A DNA stretch of 64,000 nt from Bacillus salipaludis (GCF_004358205.1 NZ_SMYO01000006.1:372001-436000), one strand, 5' to 3'. Counted from the first letter of the stretch, positions 1 through 8,754 are shown. Numbers and translations are program-made. The notes: generated from the letters alone by a model not told the origin.

Positions 1-80
1 TTTTAGCAGCACGTTATAAGAAAACTGTGATTTATACAATGAAAATGACCGTGGACTCTATTCTAAAAACGAAAGTATAA
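1..80 (+). CDS. C-terminal tail of an unidentified protein (5' end outside window)
   Basis: An open frame enters the window and stops at a TAA at 78-80, giving a 25-residue basic tail ending SILKTKV. It converges on the small minus-strand gene that ends at 88. There is too little sequence to name the family, and no terminator is visible in the 7 bases between the two genes. It could also be a chance open frame. Confidence 0.4.
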   Translation, partial: LAARYKKTVIYTMKMTVDSILKTKV

Positions 81-87
81 TCCATTG

Positions 88-291
88 TTAATTCGTTCTC
101 TCGGTTATTAACCATCCATCTGGTGTTTTTTCAATATTAAATATATGTTCATCGAAATGTTTTCGAAGGAGTTTGTATTCTTCATTTTCAATTTTAATCT
201 GTGTTTTTTGAATTTGTTTAACGGTAATTTCTGGCTTTCTAACTTCGAATACTAAATCATCAATCAGAAAATAGGTTCTTTGACATTTCAT
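88..291 (-). CDS. hypothetical protein, 67 aa
   Basis: Small soluble protein of 67 residues, rich in Lys and Glu, with no membrane segment or cysteine pair. The ATG at 291 has a strong ribosome binding site about 9 bases upstream (AAAGGGGG on the minus strand), which is the main reason to accept it. The C-terminal part (about residues 38-67) reads like a small mixed alpha/beta domain ending in a DGWLITE stretch. I do not recognise the family. It is divergent from the UPF0316 gene at 468 and probably monocistronic. Confidence 0.7.
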   Translation of the reverse strand: MKCQRTYFLIDDLVFEVRKPEITVKQIQKTQIKIENEEYKLLRKHFDEHIFNIEKTPDGWLITERTN

Positions 292-382
292 TCTTCAATT
301 CCCCCTTTAATTATTTCATACGTATACAATTCAGCAAAAATGTATCAAACCCTATAAAAATTTTGTAAATTTCATGTTAAAA

Positions 383-464
383 AACACCCCCATCATTACT
401 GTTCATTTCTTAGAAAAAGCATGTTTTCTTTGAAGAAATAATAAGGTAGGAATGTGGGGGTGTT
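383..464 (+). promoter_or_regulatory. structured leader hairpin that pairs with the ribosome binding site of the UPF0316 gene
   Basis: AACACCCCCA (383-392) is the exact reverse complement of TGGGGGTGTT (455-464). The second arm contains the ribosome binding site for the TTG start at 468. The 62 bases between them fold again: ATTCTT-type arms at 405-417 (ATTTCTTAGAAAA) pair with 424-439 (TTTTCT..AAGAAAT) around the loop AGCATG. The result is a long compound stem in the mRNA leader that would mask translation initiation. No known riboswitch class is recognised. Regulatory function is inferred from pairing only. Confidence 0.45.
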
Positions 465-467
465 ATT

Positions 468-989
468 TTGTTTGGCTTTGAACCAATTATCTTCATCATT
501 ATTGTGATTAATATTCTCTATGTGACCTTCTTTACATTACGGATGTTACTTGTGATCAAAGGTCAGAAGGTATGGGCCTCAATCATTTCGATGTTGGAAG
601 TGTATGTTTATTTGGTAGGTTTAACGATTATTCTGGACAACCTTAAAGATCCAGTCAATATGGTCGCCTATTGTTTGGGTTGGGGCCTCGGTGTTTATTT
701 AGGAGGTAAAATTGAAGAATACCTTGCTTTGGGCTATGTAACGGTACAAGCCATAGTCAATCCATACGATTTTGAGCTCCCACGTGCACTTAAGAGTCAA
801 GGCTATGGGGTTGCATCTTGGACAGCTGATGAAAAAAGTGGAAGGCGTACCGTAATTCAGGTATTGGTGAAGCGCAGGCATGAACAAAAAGTGGTAAAAG
901 TGATTAATAAAATGTCACCGAATGCTTTCGTCATTTCTTATGAATTAAAAAATTTCCAAGAAGGCTTTTGGGGCAAAGGAACACTTTAG
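468..989 (+). CDS. UPF0316 / DUF2179 membrane protein (YebE-like)
   Basis: 173-residue protein with three hydrophobic segments in the first about 85 residues (roughly 5-25, 37-56, 64-82), then a soluble C-terminal DUF2179-type domain of about 80 residues containing the GYGVASW and GRRTVIQV stretches. Length and order match the UPF0316 family (B. subtilis YebE). The biochemical role of the family is not established; DUF2179 domains also occur in YitT-type proteins. Start taken at TTG 468 because GTGGGGGTG lies 6-14 bases upstream and the protein then begins directly with the first membrane segment. It stands alone, preceded by a leader able to hide its ribosome binding site. Confidence 0.85.
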   Translation: MFGFEPIIFIIIVINILYVTFFTLRMLLVIKGQKVWASIISMLEVYVYLVGLTIILDNLKDPVNMVAYCLGWGLGVYLGGKIEEYLALGYVTVQAIVNPYDFELPRALKSQGYGVASWTADEKSGRRTVIQVLVKRRHEQKVVKVINKMSPNAFVISYELKNFQEGFWGKGTL

Positions 990-1081
990 TAAATTCATGT
1001 GAAGGATAATTTTGAATAAATGAAAACATATTTGCAAAGCCTTTAGTAAAGGAACTATGTTGGAAGAAAGAGGATAGGAAT

Positions 1082-1507
1082 ATGTTTTCACTTCGCGGGG
1101 ATGCCCATAAAATATACCTTCAATTAAAAAAAGCCTCGAAATTTGATCCATCATTTAAAGAATTAAAAAGGCTTTTAGAAATAGAGGGTATTCAAAATTT
1201 TTATCATGGTATTGATACTGAGACGTTAAAAAGAATTTATTATTGTATGATTAAGGAGAAAAATGGGTCAGGGATGATCCCGATTCTTGTTTCAACGATT
1301 CCCTGGCTGTTAGTCATATTTGCAAAACAATTGCAAGATTTTGTTTTTCAAGACCATAGTATGGTGTGGGCGATTTTCGCGATTATTTCATTGGTTATCC
1401 TCCTATATAGCGTAATCATCCACTTTTACGAAAAATCGTGGGCCGCTGTTCATATTGAAATCATTCAAGCCATTTTAAAAGAACGAAAAAATAGTCAGCA
1501 AAAATAA
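1082..1507 (+). CDS. hypothetical membrane protein, 141 aa, two transmembrane segments
   Basis: A soluble N-terminal half of about 58 residues is followed by two hydrophobic helices (about residues 62-82 and 92-114) and a short basic C-terminal tail. A GAAAGAGGATAGGA purine stretch precedes the ATG at 1082. The N-terminal half has an alternating amphipathic pattern but no catalytic motif I can name. It lies 80 bases upstream of the TIGR01777 epimerase on the same strand. Family not recognised; the coding call rests on length, ribosome binding site and codon pattern. Confidence 0.7.
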   Translation: MFSLRGDAHKIYLQLKKASKFDPSFKELKRLLEIEGIQNFYHGIDTETLKRIYYCMIKEKNGSGMIPILVSTIPWLLVIFAKQLQDFVFQDHSMVWAIFAIISLVILLYSVIIHFYEKSWAAVHIEIIQAILKERKNSQQK

Positions 1508-1587
1508 TCGTTGCTGGCCGTTTTTATTTTACAATGGGTACAGAGAAAGAGATTCTATTAGAATCGAATCTTGATAGGAGTGAAACA

Positions 1588-2487
1588 ATGAAAATTCTTA
1601 TTGCAGGCGGTTCAGGGTTTGTGGGACAAAAATTAACGGAGCTTCTTTTTAAAAAGGGCCATGATATCATTATTTTGACAAGAAAAGGGAAGCAATCAGA
1701 AGGTACCATAAAGTTTGTTCAATGGATTAAGGAAGGTTCGTCCCCAGAAAAAGAAATTGGCGGGGTAGACGTGGTGATTAATCTTGCGGGTGTATCGATC
1801 AATGATGGCCGCTGGACGGAAAATCACCAACGGCAAATCTATGAAAGCCGAATGACAGCGACTGCTGAGTTGTTAAGAATAGTTGAGGCTCTTTCAGAAA
1901 AGCCATCTGTTTTTATCAATGCAAGTGCGATTGGAATTTACCCTCCGTCCCATGATACTGTTTATACCGAAAAATCAACGGAGGTGGCCAATGACTTTCT
2001 TGGCCGAACCGTTCATGATTGGGAAAGAAAAGCGGCTACGATGATGGAGCATGGAATTCGTACAGTTTTTATGAGATTTGGCGTTGTTCTTGGAAATGAG
2101 GGAGGAGCGCTTCCTCTTATGGCGTTGCCTTATCGGTTATTCATGGGAGGTACAGTTGGTTCGGGTGTGCAGTGGGTTTCATGGGTACATATAACGGATG
2201 TTGTCCATGCGATTGTTTTTGCGATTGAAAACAATCGTTTGAATGGTCCTGTTAATGTTACCGCACCAAATCCAAAAAGGATGAAAGATTTCGGCAAGAC
2301 GATTGGAGCTGTTTTACATCGTCCGCATTGGTTTCCTGTACCTGCCTTATTAATGAAGGCAGCTCTTGGGAAAAAAAGCTCGCTTGTTCTTGAAGGTCAA
2401 CATGTTTTACCTAAGGTATTGACGAATGAAGGTTTTGAGTTCAAGTTTCCGACACTCGAATCTGCTTTAAGGGATTTATTCTATTAA
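1588..2487 (+). CDS. TIGR01777 family epimerase (YfhF-like), NAD(P)-binding SDR
   Basis: 299-residue extended short-chain dehydrogenase/epimerase-like protein. The Rossmann dinucleotide motif GGSGFVG sits at residues 7-13. The region VDVVINLAGVSINDGRW is the family hallmark, followed by the SASAIGIYP-type active-site strand and a C-terminal DUF1731 segment ending VLPKVL...F.F. The ATG at 1588 is preferred over an in-frame start at 1534 because GATAGGAG lies just upstream and the Rossmann strand then begins at residue 2. B. subtilis YfhF has the same architecture; the physiological substrate is unknown. It ends in the terminator shared with the converging tldE gene. Confidence 0.9.
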   Translation: MKILIAGGSGFVGQKLTELLFKKGHDIIILTRKGKQSEGTIKFVQWIKEGSSPEKEIGGVDVVINLAGVSINDGRWTENHQRQIYESRMTATAELLRIVEALSEKPSVFINASAIGIYPPSHDTVYTEKSTEVANDFLGRTVHDWERKAATMMEHGIRTVFMRFGVVLGNEGGALPLMALPYRLFMGGTVGSGVQWVSWVHITDVVHAIVFAIENNRLNGPVNVTAPNPKRMKDFGKTIGAVLHRPHWFPVPALLMKAALGKKSSLVLEGQHVLPKVLTNEGFEFKFPTLESALRDLFY

Positions 2488-2491
2488 GAAA

Positions 2492-2533
2492 AAGTCAGTC
2501 CCCCACCGTATTAACGCGGCGGGGGACTGACTT
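2492..2533. terminator. bidirectional terminator between epimerase and tldE
   Basis: AAGTCAGTCCCCC (2492-2504) pairs perfectly with GGGGGACTGACTT (2521-2533). A smaller CCG/CGG pairing is possible inside. It lies between two converging genes. A-rich sequence on the left gives a T-run for the minus strand; the + side is less U-rich. Confidence 0.8.
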
Positions 2534-2551
2534 CAAAACTGACCTCCAAAA

Positions 2552-3895
2552 TTATTCCACTGTTACCGACAACGACTTCACCAATATCGAGGGGGATCCT
2601 ACTGGCGTCAGCGGAAAGGTTAAATCTGATCCGATTTCTTCAACGTCCTGTAGCAGCTGATAAAAATTCCCGGCAATCGTCATTAGATTTACTGGGAATG
2701 CAATCTTGCCATCCTTCACATAGTACCCATTCGCTGCAAGTGAAAAATCGCCTGAAACTGTATTCGCGCCAGAATGCAAGCCTGATAGACCAGTGATCAA
2801 AACACCTTCTCCCATGGCAGCAAGCAATTCATCAAACGATGAATGGGCGGGCTCAATATATAAATTCGATGGCCCCACTTTGACCGCACTCTTATAGGAA
2901 TCTTTATGGGCATGACCTGTTGTAACAGTCGAATCCTTTTTGGCTGTTTTCTGATTATGCAGCAGGGAATGTAAAATACCTTCCTCTACCAATGTTACTC
3001 TCGTAGATGCCACACCCTCGCTATCAAATGTTCGACTTGCGAGACCATCCTCTAAGAATGGATGATCGACAATCGTGATCTTATCAGTAGCAATTTGCTT
3101 CCCGAGCTTATCTTTTAAAGAAGAAATCCCCGCTTGTGTATTTTCTGCAGAAAAATTAGCAGCATAAGTCGCCAACAGATGCGCTGCAGCATCATTTCTC
3201 AAAAGGACTGGATAATCTTTGCTTTCGATATTCCTTGAGCCTAGCTGTGAGAGTGCTTCATCTGCAGCTTTTTTGGCGATTTCCTTGGCATTCAAGCTAT
3301 GAAAATCCTTGGTAACAACAAATTCAAATGAGGTTTTCGTTTCCTCGCCATCTTTCACAATCACTTCGACCATGACGGTTATGTGATTCATTTTATCGCT
3401 TAAGGACAGGCCCTTATTATTAATCAGATTTTTTGTCATTGATTCAGTTCGGACCATACAATAATCTGTTGCTACAATCCTTGGATCAACAGCATAGATT
3501 TCACGTTCAATCTCTTTAATTAATTGGATTTTTTCAGCAGCAGTTACCTCATTCAAGGATGAAGAGTAAAAGCTAGCTTTTTCATACTGAGCACTTCCGG
3601 CAAAGATTTCTTCCACTTCATCCTCCTGCACCAAACGAGCATTTTCCTTTGCATTCTCAATCAAAAAAGGGATCGAGGCATCATCTAATTTCTCGGAATA
3701 GGCATAGCCCATTTTTCCATTTATGATTCCACGGAAAGAAACGCCACTATCTTCTGCAATTTCGTATTGGTCGATTTCACCTTTGAAAACCTGACAGCCG
3801 AATATTTCCTTGTTTTCATAATAAATCTCAACATCTGTAAAACCACTGCATACTGCTTGTGAAAATAGCTTTGCTTGGAATTCTTGAATGTTCAT
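2552..3895 (-). CDS. tldE: TldE/PmbA family metalloprotease-complex subunit
   Basis: 447-residue member of the PmbA/TldD superfamily, 3 bases downstream of tldD. It lacks the HExxxH zinc motif seen in its partner, as is usual for the TldE half. TldD and TldE form a heterodimeric zinc protease in other bacteria, where TldE shapes a substrate cavity around the TldD zinc. Known substrates are unfolded peptides, such as microcin B17 precursor and CcdA in E. coli. Family features visible are the GVSFRGI...GKMGYAYSE strand near residues 51-68 and the C-terminal G-rich LITGLSGLHSGANTVSGDF-type block. The ATG at 3895 is preceded by AAAGGGGGAAT within the end of tldD. No peptide substrate gene is obvious nearby. 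Confidence 0.9.
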   Translation of the reverse strand: MNIQEFQAKLFSQAVCSGFTDVEIYYENKEIFGCQVFKGEIDQYEIAEDSGVSFRGIINGKMGYAYSEKLDDASIPFLIENAKENARLVQEDEVEEIFAGSAQYEKASFYSSSLNEVTAAEKIQLIKEIEREIYAVDPRIVATDYCMVRTESMTKNLINNKGLSLSDKMNHITVMVEVIVKDGEETKTSFEFVVTKDFHSLNAKEIAKKAADEALSQLGSRNIESKDYPVLLRNDAAAHLLATYAANFSAENTQAGISSLKDKLGKQIATDKITIVDHPFLEDGLASRTFDSEGVASTRVTLVEEGILHSLLHNQKTAKKDSTVTTGHAHKDSYKSAVKVGPSNLYIEPAHSSFDELLAAMGEGVLITGLSGLHSGANTVSGDFSLAANGYYVKDGKIAFPVNLMTIAGNFYQLLQDVEEIGSDLTFPLTPVGSPSILVKSLSVTVE

Positions 3896-3898
3896 TCT

Positions 3899-5287
3899 TT
3901 ATTCCCCCTTTGTCCCGCCGACCGTCATTTCGCTTACCCGTATCATTGGCTGGCCTACATTTACTGGGATACTTCCACTTGAGGCACCGCACATTCCGGC
4001 ACCATGTCCCAAATTTTTCCCAACCATATCAACAAGCTGTAAGGTTTTCGGGCCATTTCCGATTAAGGTTGCACCCTTTAGCGGTTTTCCGAGTTTTCCA
4101 TTTTTTACTTCGTACGCTTCCGCAACGGCAAAGTTGTAATCACCTGTTGCCGGATTGACCTGTCCGCCGCCCATATATTTTGTATAAATGCCATGTTCGG
4201 TGTTAGCAATGATTTCTTCTGGCGTTGATTTTCCCGGAGCAATATACGTGTTGGTCATCCGAGAGGTAGGGGCAAAACGGAAGGATTGTCTTCTTCCGGA
4301 CCCTGTTGATTCCATTCCCATCCTTCGTGAATTAAACTTATCAATTAAATAGCCTTTTAAAATACCATTTTCAATAAGGATATTTTTTCGGGCTTTTTCA
4401 CCTTCATCATCAATATTGATTGAGCCCCACTCATTTTGCAGTGTTCCGTCATCAATATATGTAACAATTTCCGGTGCAACCCGTTCCCCAATGCGGTTTG
4501 CGAAAACGGAATTGTTTTTCGCTACAGCAGTTGCTTCTAATCCATGTCCGCAAGCCTCGTGAAAAATAACACCGCCAAATTCATTATCGATAATCACTGG
4601 GAATTTTCCGCTTGGACATGGACTGGCATCTAGCATCGTCAAGGCCATTCGAGATGCCTCTTTTGCATAGTGGTCCAGGTTTAGGTTTTCAAAAAATTCA
4701 AAGCCTTGATGGGCACCTGGACCGTAGAAGCCTGTTTCCATTTGGTTGTCCCTTACGGCTACAGCCTGGATGGCAAGCCTGGAGCGGACCCGTTTATCTT
4801 CAATGAATTTACCTTCGGAATTGGCAATTAGAACATTTTGTTCTTCATCCATATATCGGACGGTGACTTGTGAAATACTAGAGTGATAGTTTTTTGCGGT
4901 ATCAAAAGCATTTTTCATAATGGTGATTTTTCTTGATTTATCTACCTCTAGGGGCAGAAGATAAACTGGATGACTGGATTCGAAGGATTCTTGGATGAAA
5001 GGGGCAGGTTGGATGATTGAATTTCCGCTAATAGCTTGTGCGGCATTTTTGGCTGCTTTTAAAAGGCTATCTTTTCGAAAATCTGTTGTATAGGCATAAA
5101 CACTTTGAAATCCTTTAAACACACGAATGCCAATCCCAAAGTCACGGCCGGAGAGGCAGGTTTCGACTCTACCGCTCCGCAGTGACATATTACTGGTGAA
5201 GCGATCCTCCACAAAGATTTCTGAAAAGTCACCACCAGTAGACAAAGCAGCTGTGAGTACGTCTTCAATTAAAGATTTACTAAGCAT
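3899..5287 (-). CDS. tldD: TldD family zinc metalloprotease
   Basis: 462-residue catalytic subunit of the TldD/TldE protease. The zinc-binding HEACGH motif (HExxxH) is at residues 243-248 within GGVIFHEACGHGLEA. The late Cys in HGAGMCGASSGSIPV is also typical of the family. The start at ATG 5287 has AAGGGGGA 5-12 bases upstream. It is the first gene of a two-gene minus-strand operon with tldE. The pair is not universal in Bacillus, and its cellular target in this lineage is unknown. An upstream AT-rich region (5290-5460) separates it from the divergent membrane protein and should carry both promoters. Confidence 0.93.
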   Translation of the reverse strand: MLSKSLIEDVLTAALSTGGDFSEIFVEDRFTSNMSLRSGRVETCLSGRDFGIGIRVFKGFQSVYAYTTDFRKDSLLKAAKNAAQAISGNSIIQPAPFIQESFESSHPVYLLPLEVDKSRKITIMKNAFDTAKNYHSSISQVTVRYMDEEQNVLIANSEGKFIEDKRVRSRLAIQAVAVRDNQMETGFYGPGAHQGFEFFENLNLDHYAKEASRMALTMLDASPCPSGKFPVIIDNEFGGVIFHEACGHGLEATAVAKNNSVFANRIGERVAPEIVTYIDDGTLQNEWGSINIDDEGEKARKNILIENGILKGYLIDKFNSRRMGMESTGSGRRQSFRFAPTSRMTNTYIAPGKSTPEEIIANTEHGIYTKYMGGGQVNPATGDYNFAVAEAYEVKNGKLGKPLKGATLIGNGPKTLQLVDMVGKNLGHGAGMCGASSGSIPVNVGQPMIRVSEMTVGGTKGE

Positions 5288-5467
5288 AGGGTCCCCCTTC
5301 GAATTAAAAGATTTGTATCCTCTTTGATTATATGTGTTAATCTCTTAATCATACAAAGGAAATGCGCTATTTTGGTAAAAATACATTTTTTTAGAAAAGG
5401 GACTTTTCTACCATATGTGTGTTATATATAATAAAAAAGTAATCATACAAAAGGAGGATTTGGAGTT

Positions 5468-6049
5468 TTGTTGTACAACTTTGTTTTATTTCTACATATT
5501 TTAGGTGCGGTCATCATGTTTGCCGCAGTAGGAATCACCTTAACAGCGATGATCGCCATGCTCCATTCTACAAAAACGGACTACATACGAATTTGGTCCG
5601 CGTTAGCTGTGAAACTTGATGGCCTGCTGCCTTTTAGTGTTATTTTGATTCTACTGCTCGGCCTTTACCTTGTGATTTCCACATGGGGATGGGGGAAACC
5701 GTGGGTTGATTTTTCGCTTGCAGCATTAATCATTATGACGTTTATGGGCCCAATCATTAATTTGCGCCGCTTAAAAGCGGTATTAAGCGCTGCAATTACT
5801 GAAACCAATGAGGTACCTTCTTCGGGTTTAATTGAAAAAGTCAGAGACCGTGTCCTTTGGAATTCTGTTTTGATTATGACGATGCTGACACTTGCCATAT
5901 TATTTTTAATGGCGATGAAAATCGCTTTATTGGGCTCCATCATTACTCTAGTAGTAGCAATTATTCTTGGGTTTATTGTCTCAAAAATCGTTCTAAGTCG
6001 AGCATCTACTAAGATTGCAACATCTAATAATACATTTATTGAAAAATAG
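5468..6049 (+). CDS. integral membrane protein, DUF2269-like, 193 aa
   Basis: Four to five hydrophobic helices (about residues 3-30, 50-70, 78-98, 130-150, 152-174). The first begins FVLFLHILGAVIMFAAVG, a pattern seen in DUF2269-type membrane proteins, where the helix-1 histidine is a conserved feature. No transporter signature or soluble domain. AAAGGAGG at 5451-5458 supports a TTG start at 5468 or the adjacent TTG at 5471. It is followed at once by a terminator, so it is monocistronic. Function unknown. Confidence 0.75.
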   Translation: MLYNFVLFLHILGAVIMFAAVGITLTAMIAMLHSTKTDYIRIWSALAVKLDGLLPFSVILILLLGLYLVISTWGWGKPWVDFSLAALIIMTFMGPIINLRRLKAVLSAAITETNEVPSSGLIEKVRDRVLWNSVLIMTMLTLAILFLMAMKIALLGSIITLVVAIILGFIVSKIVLSRASTKIATSNNTFIEK

Positions 6050-6060
6050 TTCTTTATAAG

Positions 6061-6100
6061 AACCTTACTAGCCTTTTTAACTAGTGAGGTTTTTATTTTT
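6061..6100 (+). terminator. Rho-independent terminator after the DUF2269-like gene
   Basis: AACCTTACTAG pairs with CTAGTGAGGTT around CCTTTTTAA, with one mismatch, followed by TTTTATTTTTT. Confidence 0.85.
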
Positions 6101-6183
6101 TCTTTGAAGATGCATCATTTTTTGTTATAAAATTAGATTTATCAAATGCAATTGGATGGAACAGCTGTATGGAGGAATTGTCT

Positions 6184-6684
6184 ATGGTTCGTGTCAAGTC
6201 GGTAAAAGTGGATGGTGAAGAGATCCATGTTTTTAAAAGCGCCATTTATATTTTTGAAAGCAGTGCAGGGGTTACTCTAGAGTTAGATTTGATTGTCAGT
6301 GAAGTGGTTATAAAAAAATATAAAAAAGAAGAAACGCTCATAATGGAAATAGAATTAAAGGATGGTAGAATCATTAATTCAATTATGCATGTTAAAATCC
6401 TGTCAGGCGGATTGCCGCAGCTTAATTTGTTCTGCGAACTGGATGATATTGATGAGTATGGAGATTTCCATCGAATAAACGAAAATGATTCCTGGTTTCC
6501 GAATATTGAAGAGGGCATAACAATAGAAGAAATCAGAAGAGTGGAAATGCCGGACGAAGATATTAGTTTAAAACTAAGACTGCCAATTGACCAAGTCGAA
6601 TGGTTAAAAGGACAAAAAAAAGCAAGCTTAAATGAAATATTTAAGGAATTCATTTGTGATTTTAGGAAAAAGCTGGAATCTTAA
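6184..6684 (+). CDS. hypothetical soluble protein, 166 aa
   Basis: Acidic soluble protein with a beta-rich first 100 residues and a helical C-terminus (WLKGQKKASLNEIFKEFICD). Start placed at ATG 6184 rather than the in-frame ATG at 6169, because GGAGG at 6172-6176 lies inside the longer version at the right distance for 6184. Pro/Asp motifs such as ELDDIDEYGDF are visible, but no family is recognised. It is followed by a compact terminator into whose 3' side a group IIC intron has inserted, so its transcript may continue into the intron. Confidence 0.7.
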   Translation: MVRVKSVKVDGEEIHVFKSAIYIFESSAGVTLELDLIVSEVVIKKYKKEETLIMEIELKDGRIINSIMHVKILSGGLPQLNLFCELDDIDEYGDFHRINENDSWFPNIEEGITIEEIRRVEMPDEDISLKLRLPIDQVEWLKGQKKASLNEIFKEFICDFRKKLES

Positions 6685-6711
6685 ATAACTATATCGATAT
6701 TTTAAATTGGA

Positions 6712-6739
6712 GCACGCTGATTAAAGCGTGTTTTTTTTA
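6712..6739 (+). terminator. Rho-independent terminator used as the group IIC intron target
   Basis: CACGCT pairs with AGCGTG around GATTAA, followed by eight T residues at 6731-6738. The intron boundary (GTGTGCC) begins at 6741, two bases past the T-run. This is the classical insertion position for bacterial class C introns. Confidence 0.9.
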
Positions 6740-7240
6740 TGTGTGCCAGGCATGGCAACTATCTAGGTGGTGAAAGTCCACTGTGGGGGTACACATCGAC
6801 TAACCACTAAGGAAGCGCAAGGTACTTACCGTGAGGTAAGGGCTGGAGGAAGCGTGGAATAAAATCTTGGCTCGACGAACAGAAATCTGATATTAAGGCT
6901 TTATAAAAGGGTGAGGCTCCATAACAAGTCAAAGTCCTAAAAGATGTACGTAACTTTGTAAAGTAAATCAGGCGAGTAAAAGAGGAAAGATAGTTGTCTT
7001 ACCCTGGGAGGTCTTGCGGATGTACGGGAGTACAGTCGAAAAAGGTTAGCCGCAAGAAGTCAGCAGAAGCCGTAGTAGTGAAATTATTTCATGAAGGGCT
7101 GAACAATTTATAGTGTTTCAACACCACGAATGCGTAAGTGACGTACTCCGAATGTATTAATGGTGAAAGTATGAGCGTATCTCAAAGGCTAACCAAAATG
7201 GAGCTATCACTTACTACGTGAGAGGGAAGGAGAAACGAGT

Positions 7241-8515
7241 GTGGAACTTTTAGAACAGATTATTAGTAATCAAAATATGAACGAAGCGTACCTGCGTGTC
7301 TATAAAAATAAAGGCGCGAGTGGGGTTGATGGAGTAACAGTCGAAGAACTAAAGCAATATCTGAGAGAGAACAAGGATGAGCTACGTCAGCGCATCAGAA
7401 CAAGAAAATACCAACCACAGGCTGCCTTAAGAGTGGAAATCCCAAAAGAAAATGGCAAGATGCGCAAGTTGGGAATACCAACAGTAGTGGATAGAGTAGT
7501 TCAACAAGCCATTCATCAAGTTCTCAGTCCGATATTTGAAAAGCAGTTCAGTGAGTTCAGTTACGGCTTTAGACCAAAAAGAAGTTGTGAGATGGCTATT
7601 ATAAAAAGCTTGGAATTTCTAAATGATGGATACGATTGGGTGGTAGACATTGACCTGGAAAGATTCTTCGATACAGTCCATCACGATAAACTCATGCGAA
7701 TCATCTCTAATACAATAGATGATGGAGATGTCATTTCCCTAATAAGGAAGTATCTTGTCAGTGGAGTTATGGTGAATGGGAAATACGAAGAAACACCAGT
7801 TGGAACTCCGCAAGGAGGAAACCTAAGCCCACTGCTGAGTAATATTATGTTAAACGAACTGGATAAGGAGCTTGAAAGTAGAGGACTCCAATTCGTGAGA
7901 TACGCTGATGACGCCCTAATCTTCGTGAAGAGTGAGAAAGCAGCGAATAGAGTGATGGAATCAATCGTGAGATTTATAGAAAGTAAATTAGCGTTAATAG
8001 TCAATGCAGAAAAGAGTAAAATCTCCCGTCCAAAAGATCTGAAATTCTTGGGATTTGGATATTATTACGATTCTAAGAATGAGAAATACCAAGCAAAACC
8101 CCATTTTACGTCAATACAAAAATTTCAAAGGAAGCTTCGAAAATTAACAAAGCGAAATTGGAGCGTTCCGCTAGACTACCGAATTTTAAAACTAAAACAA
8201 GTCATACTTGGGTGGGTTAATTACTTTAGAATCTCGAATATGAAAAAAGCGATGACTGAGATAGATAAGAAGCTTCGCTCCAGAATTAGAGTTATCATAT
8301 GGAAGCAATGGAAGGTACCAAAGAAACAAATAAAATCGCTTATTCAATTAGGGATTCCTGAGCAAGAAGCGAAAGGATTAACCTTCTGCCGAAGAGGTTA
8401 CCGGTATATAGGATTATCGAAAGTTGTTCAAAGAGCAATTTCAAACAAAAGACTAAAGCAGAGGGGATTACCCTCTGCTTTAGAACATTATCTAAAAGTA
8501 CACACTTTAATATAA
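7241..8515 (+). CDS. ltrA: group II intron-encoded reverse transcriptase/maturase (LtrA family)
   Basis: 424-residue multifunctional protein. The reverse transcriptase domain spans about residues 20-275, with the polymerase motif YADD at 221-224, SYGFRPKRS at about 107-115 and TPQGGNLSPLLSN at about 189-201. The maturase (X) domain follows, with the GWVNYFRISN motif near residue 325 and a basic C-terminus. No HNH endonuclease domain, as usual for class C. GTG start at 7241, with GGGAAGGAG upstream. It should bind its own intron RNA, help splicing and copy the intron into terminator targets. All motifs are intact and no frameshift is seen. Confidence 0.95.
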   Translation: MELLEQIISNQNMNEAYLRVYKNKGASGVDGVTVEELKQYLRENKDELRQRIRTRKYQPQAALRVEIPKENGKMRKLGIPTVVDRVVQQAIHQVLSPIFEKQFSEFSYGFRPKRSCEMAIIKSLEFLNDGYDWVVDIDLERFFDTVHHDKLMRIISNTIDDGDVISLIRKYLVSGVMVNGKYEETPVGTPQGGNLSPLLSNIMLNELDKELESRGLQFVRYADDALIFVKSEKAANRVMESIVRFIESKLALIVNAEKSKISRPKDLKFLGFGYYYDSKNEKYQAKPHFTSIQKFQRKLRKLTKRNWSVPLDYRILKLKQVILGWVNYFRISNMKKAMTEIDKKLRSRIRVIIWKQWKVPKKQIKSLIQLGIPEQEAKGLTFCRRGYRYIGLSKVVQRAISNKRLKQRGLPSALEHYLKVHTLI

Positions 8516-8520
8516 ATTGA

Positions 8521-8597
8521 AACGCCGTATACGCGAACCGTACGTACGGTGTTGTGAGAGGGGCGAAAATAATCAACTTATTTTCCCTCTACTCGAT
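8521..8597 (+). ncRNA. group II intron domains V and VI
   Basis: Domain V at 8521-8553: AACGCCGT pairs with ACGGTGTT, enclosing an inner stem-loop with GCGAACC, about 33 nt long, with a CGC-type triad. Domain VI at 8554-8597: GAGAGGG..GAAAATAA pairs with TTATTTTC..CCCTCT around TCAAC, ending CTACTCGAT with an A close to the 3' side that could be the branch point. Confidence 0.8.
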
Positions 8598-8635
8598 TAT
8601 TTTTAAAAAATTCCCCAACATTTGAATTTTCCTAA

Positions 8636-8664
8636 TTGATTATTGCTGAATGGGACTGTATAAT
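8636..8664 (+). promoter_or_regulatory. sigma-A type promoter for the CysP-like permease
   Basis: TTGATT at 8636-8641 and a perfect TATAAT at 8659-8664 with a 17-base spacer. It lies about 90 bases upstream of the permease start and outside the intron. Confidence 0.7.
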
Positions 8665-8754
8665 AATCTTCATATAAATTATTCCTATCTGATTAGTATG
8701 AATTAAAGTTCAAAACATTAGGAATTTTAAAATGAAGCATAAGGGGAGATTGAG

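Larger units (their letters stand above)
6741..8597 (+). mobile_element. group IIC (bacterial class C) self-splicing intron with reverse transcriptase
   Basis: About 1.86 kb retroelement. The 5' end GTGTGCC follows the T-run of a terminator, and about 500 nt of structured non-coding RNA (domains I-III; note GGTGAAAGTCCACTGTGGGGG near 6767) precede the reverse transcriptase gene in domain IV. Domain V and VI helices lie at 8521-8597. The right end is set at CTACTCGAT by resemblance to class C introns and may be off by a few bases. There is no homing endonuclease domain, and insertion behind a terminator in the same orientation as transcription agrees with class C behaviour. The reading frame and ribozyme helices look intact, so it may be active. 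A precise splice test has not been done. Confidence 0.93.
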
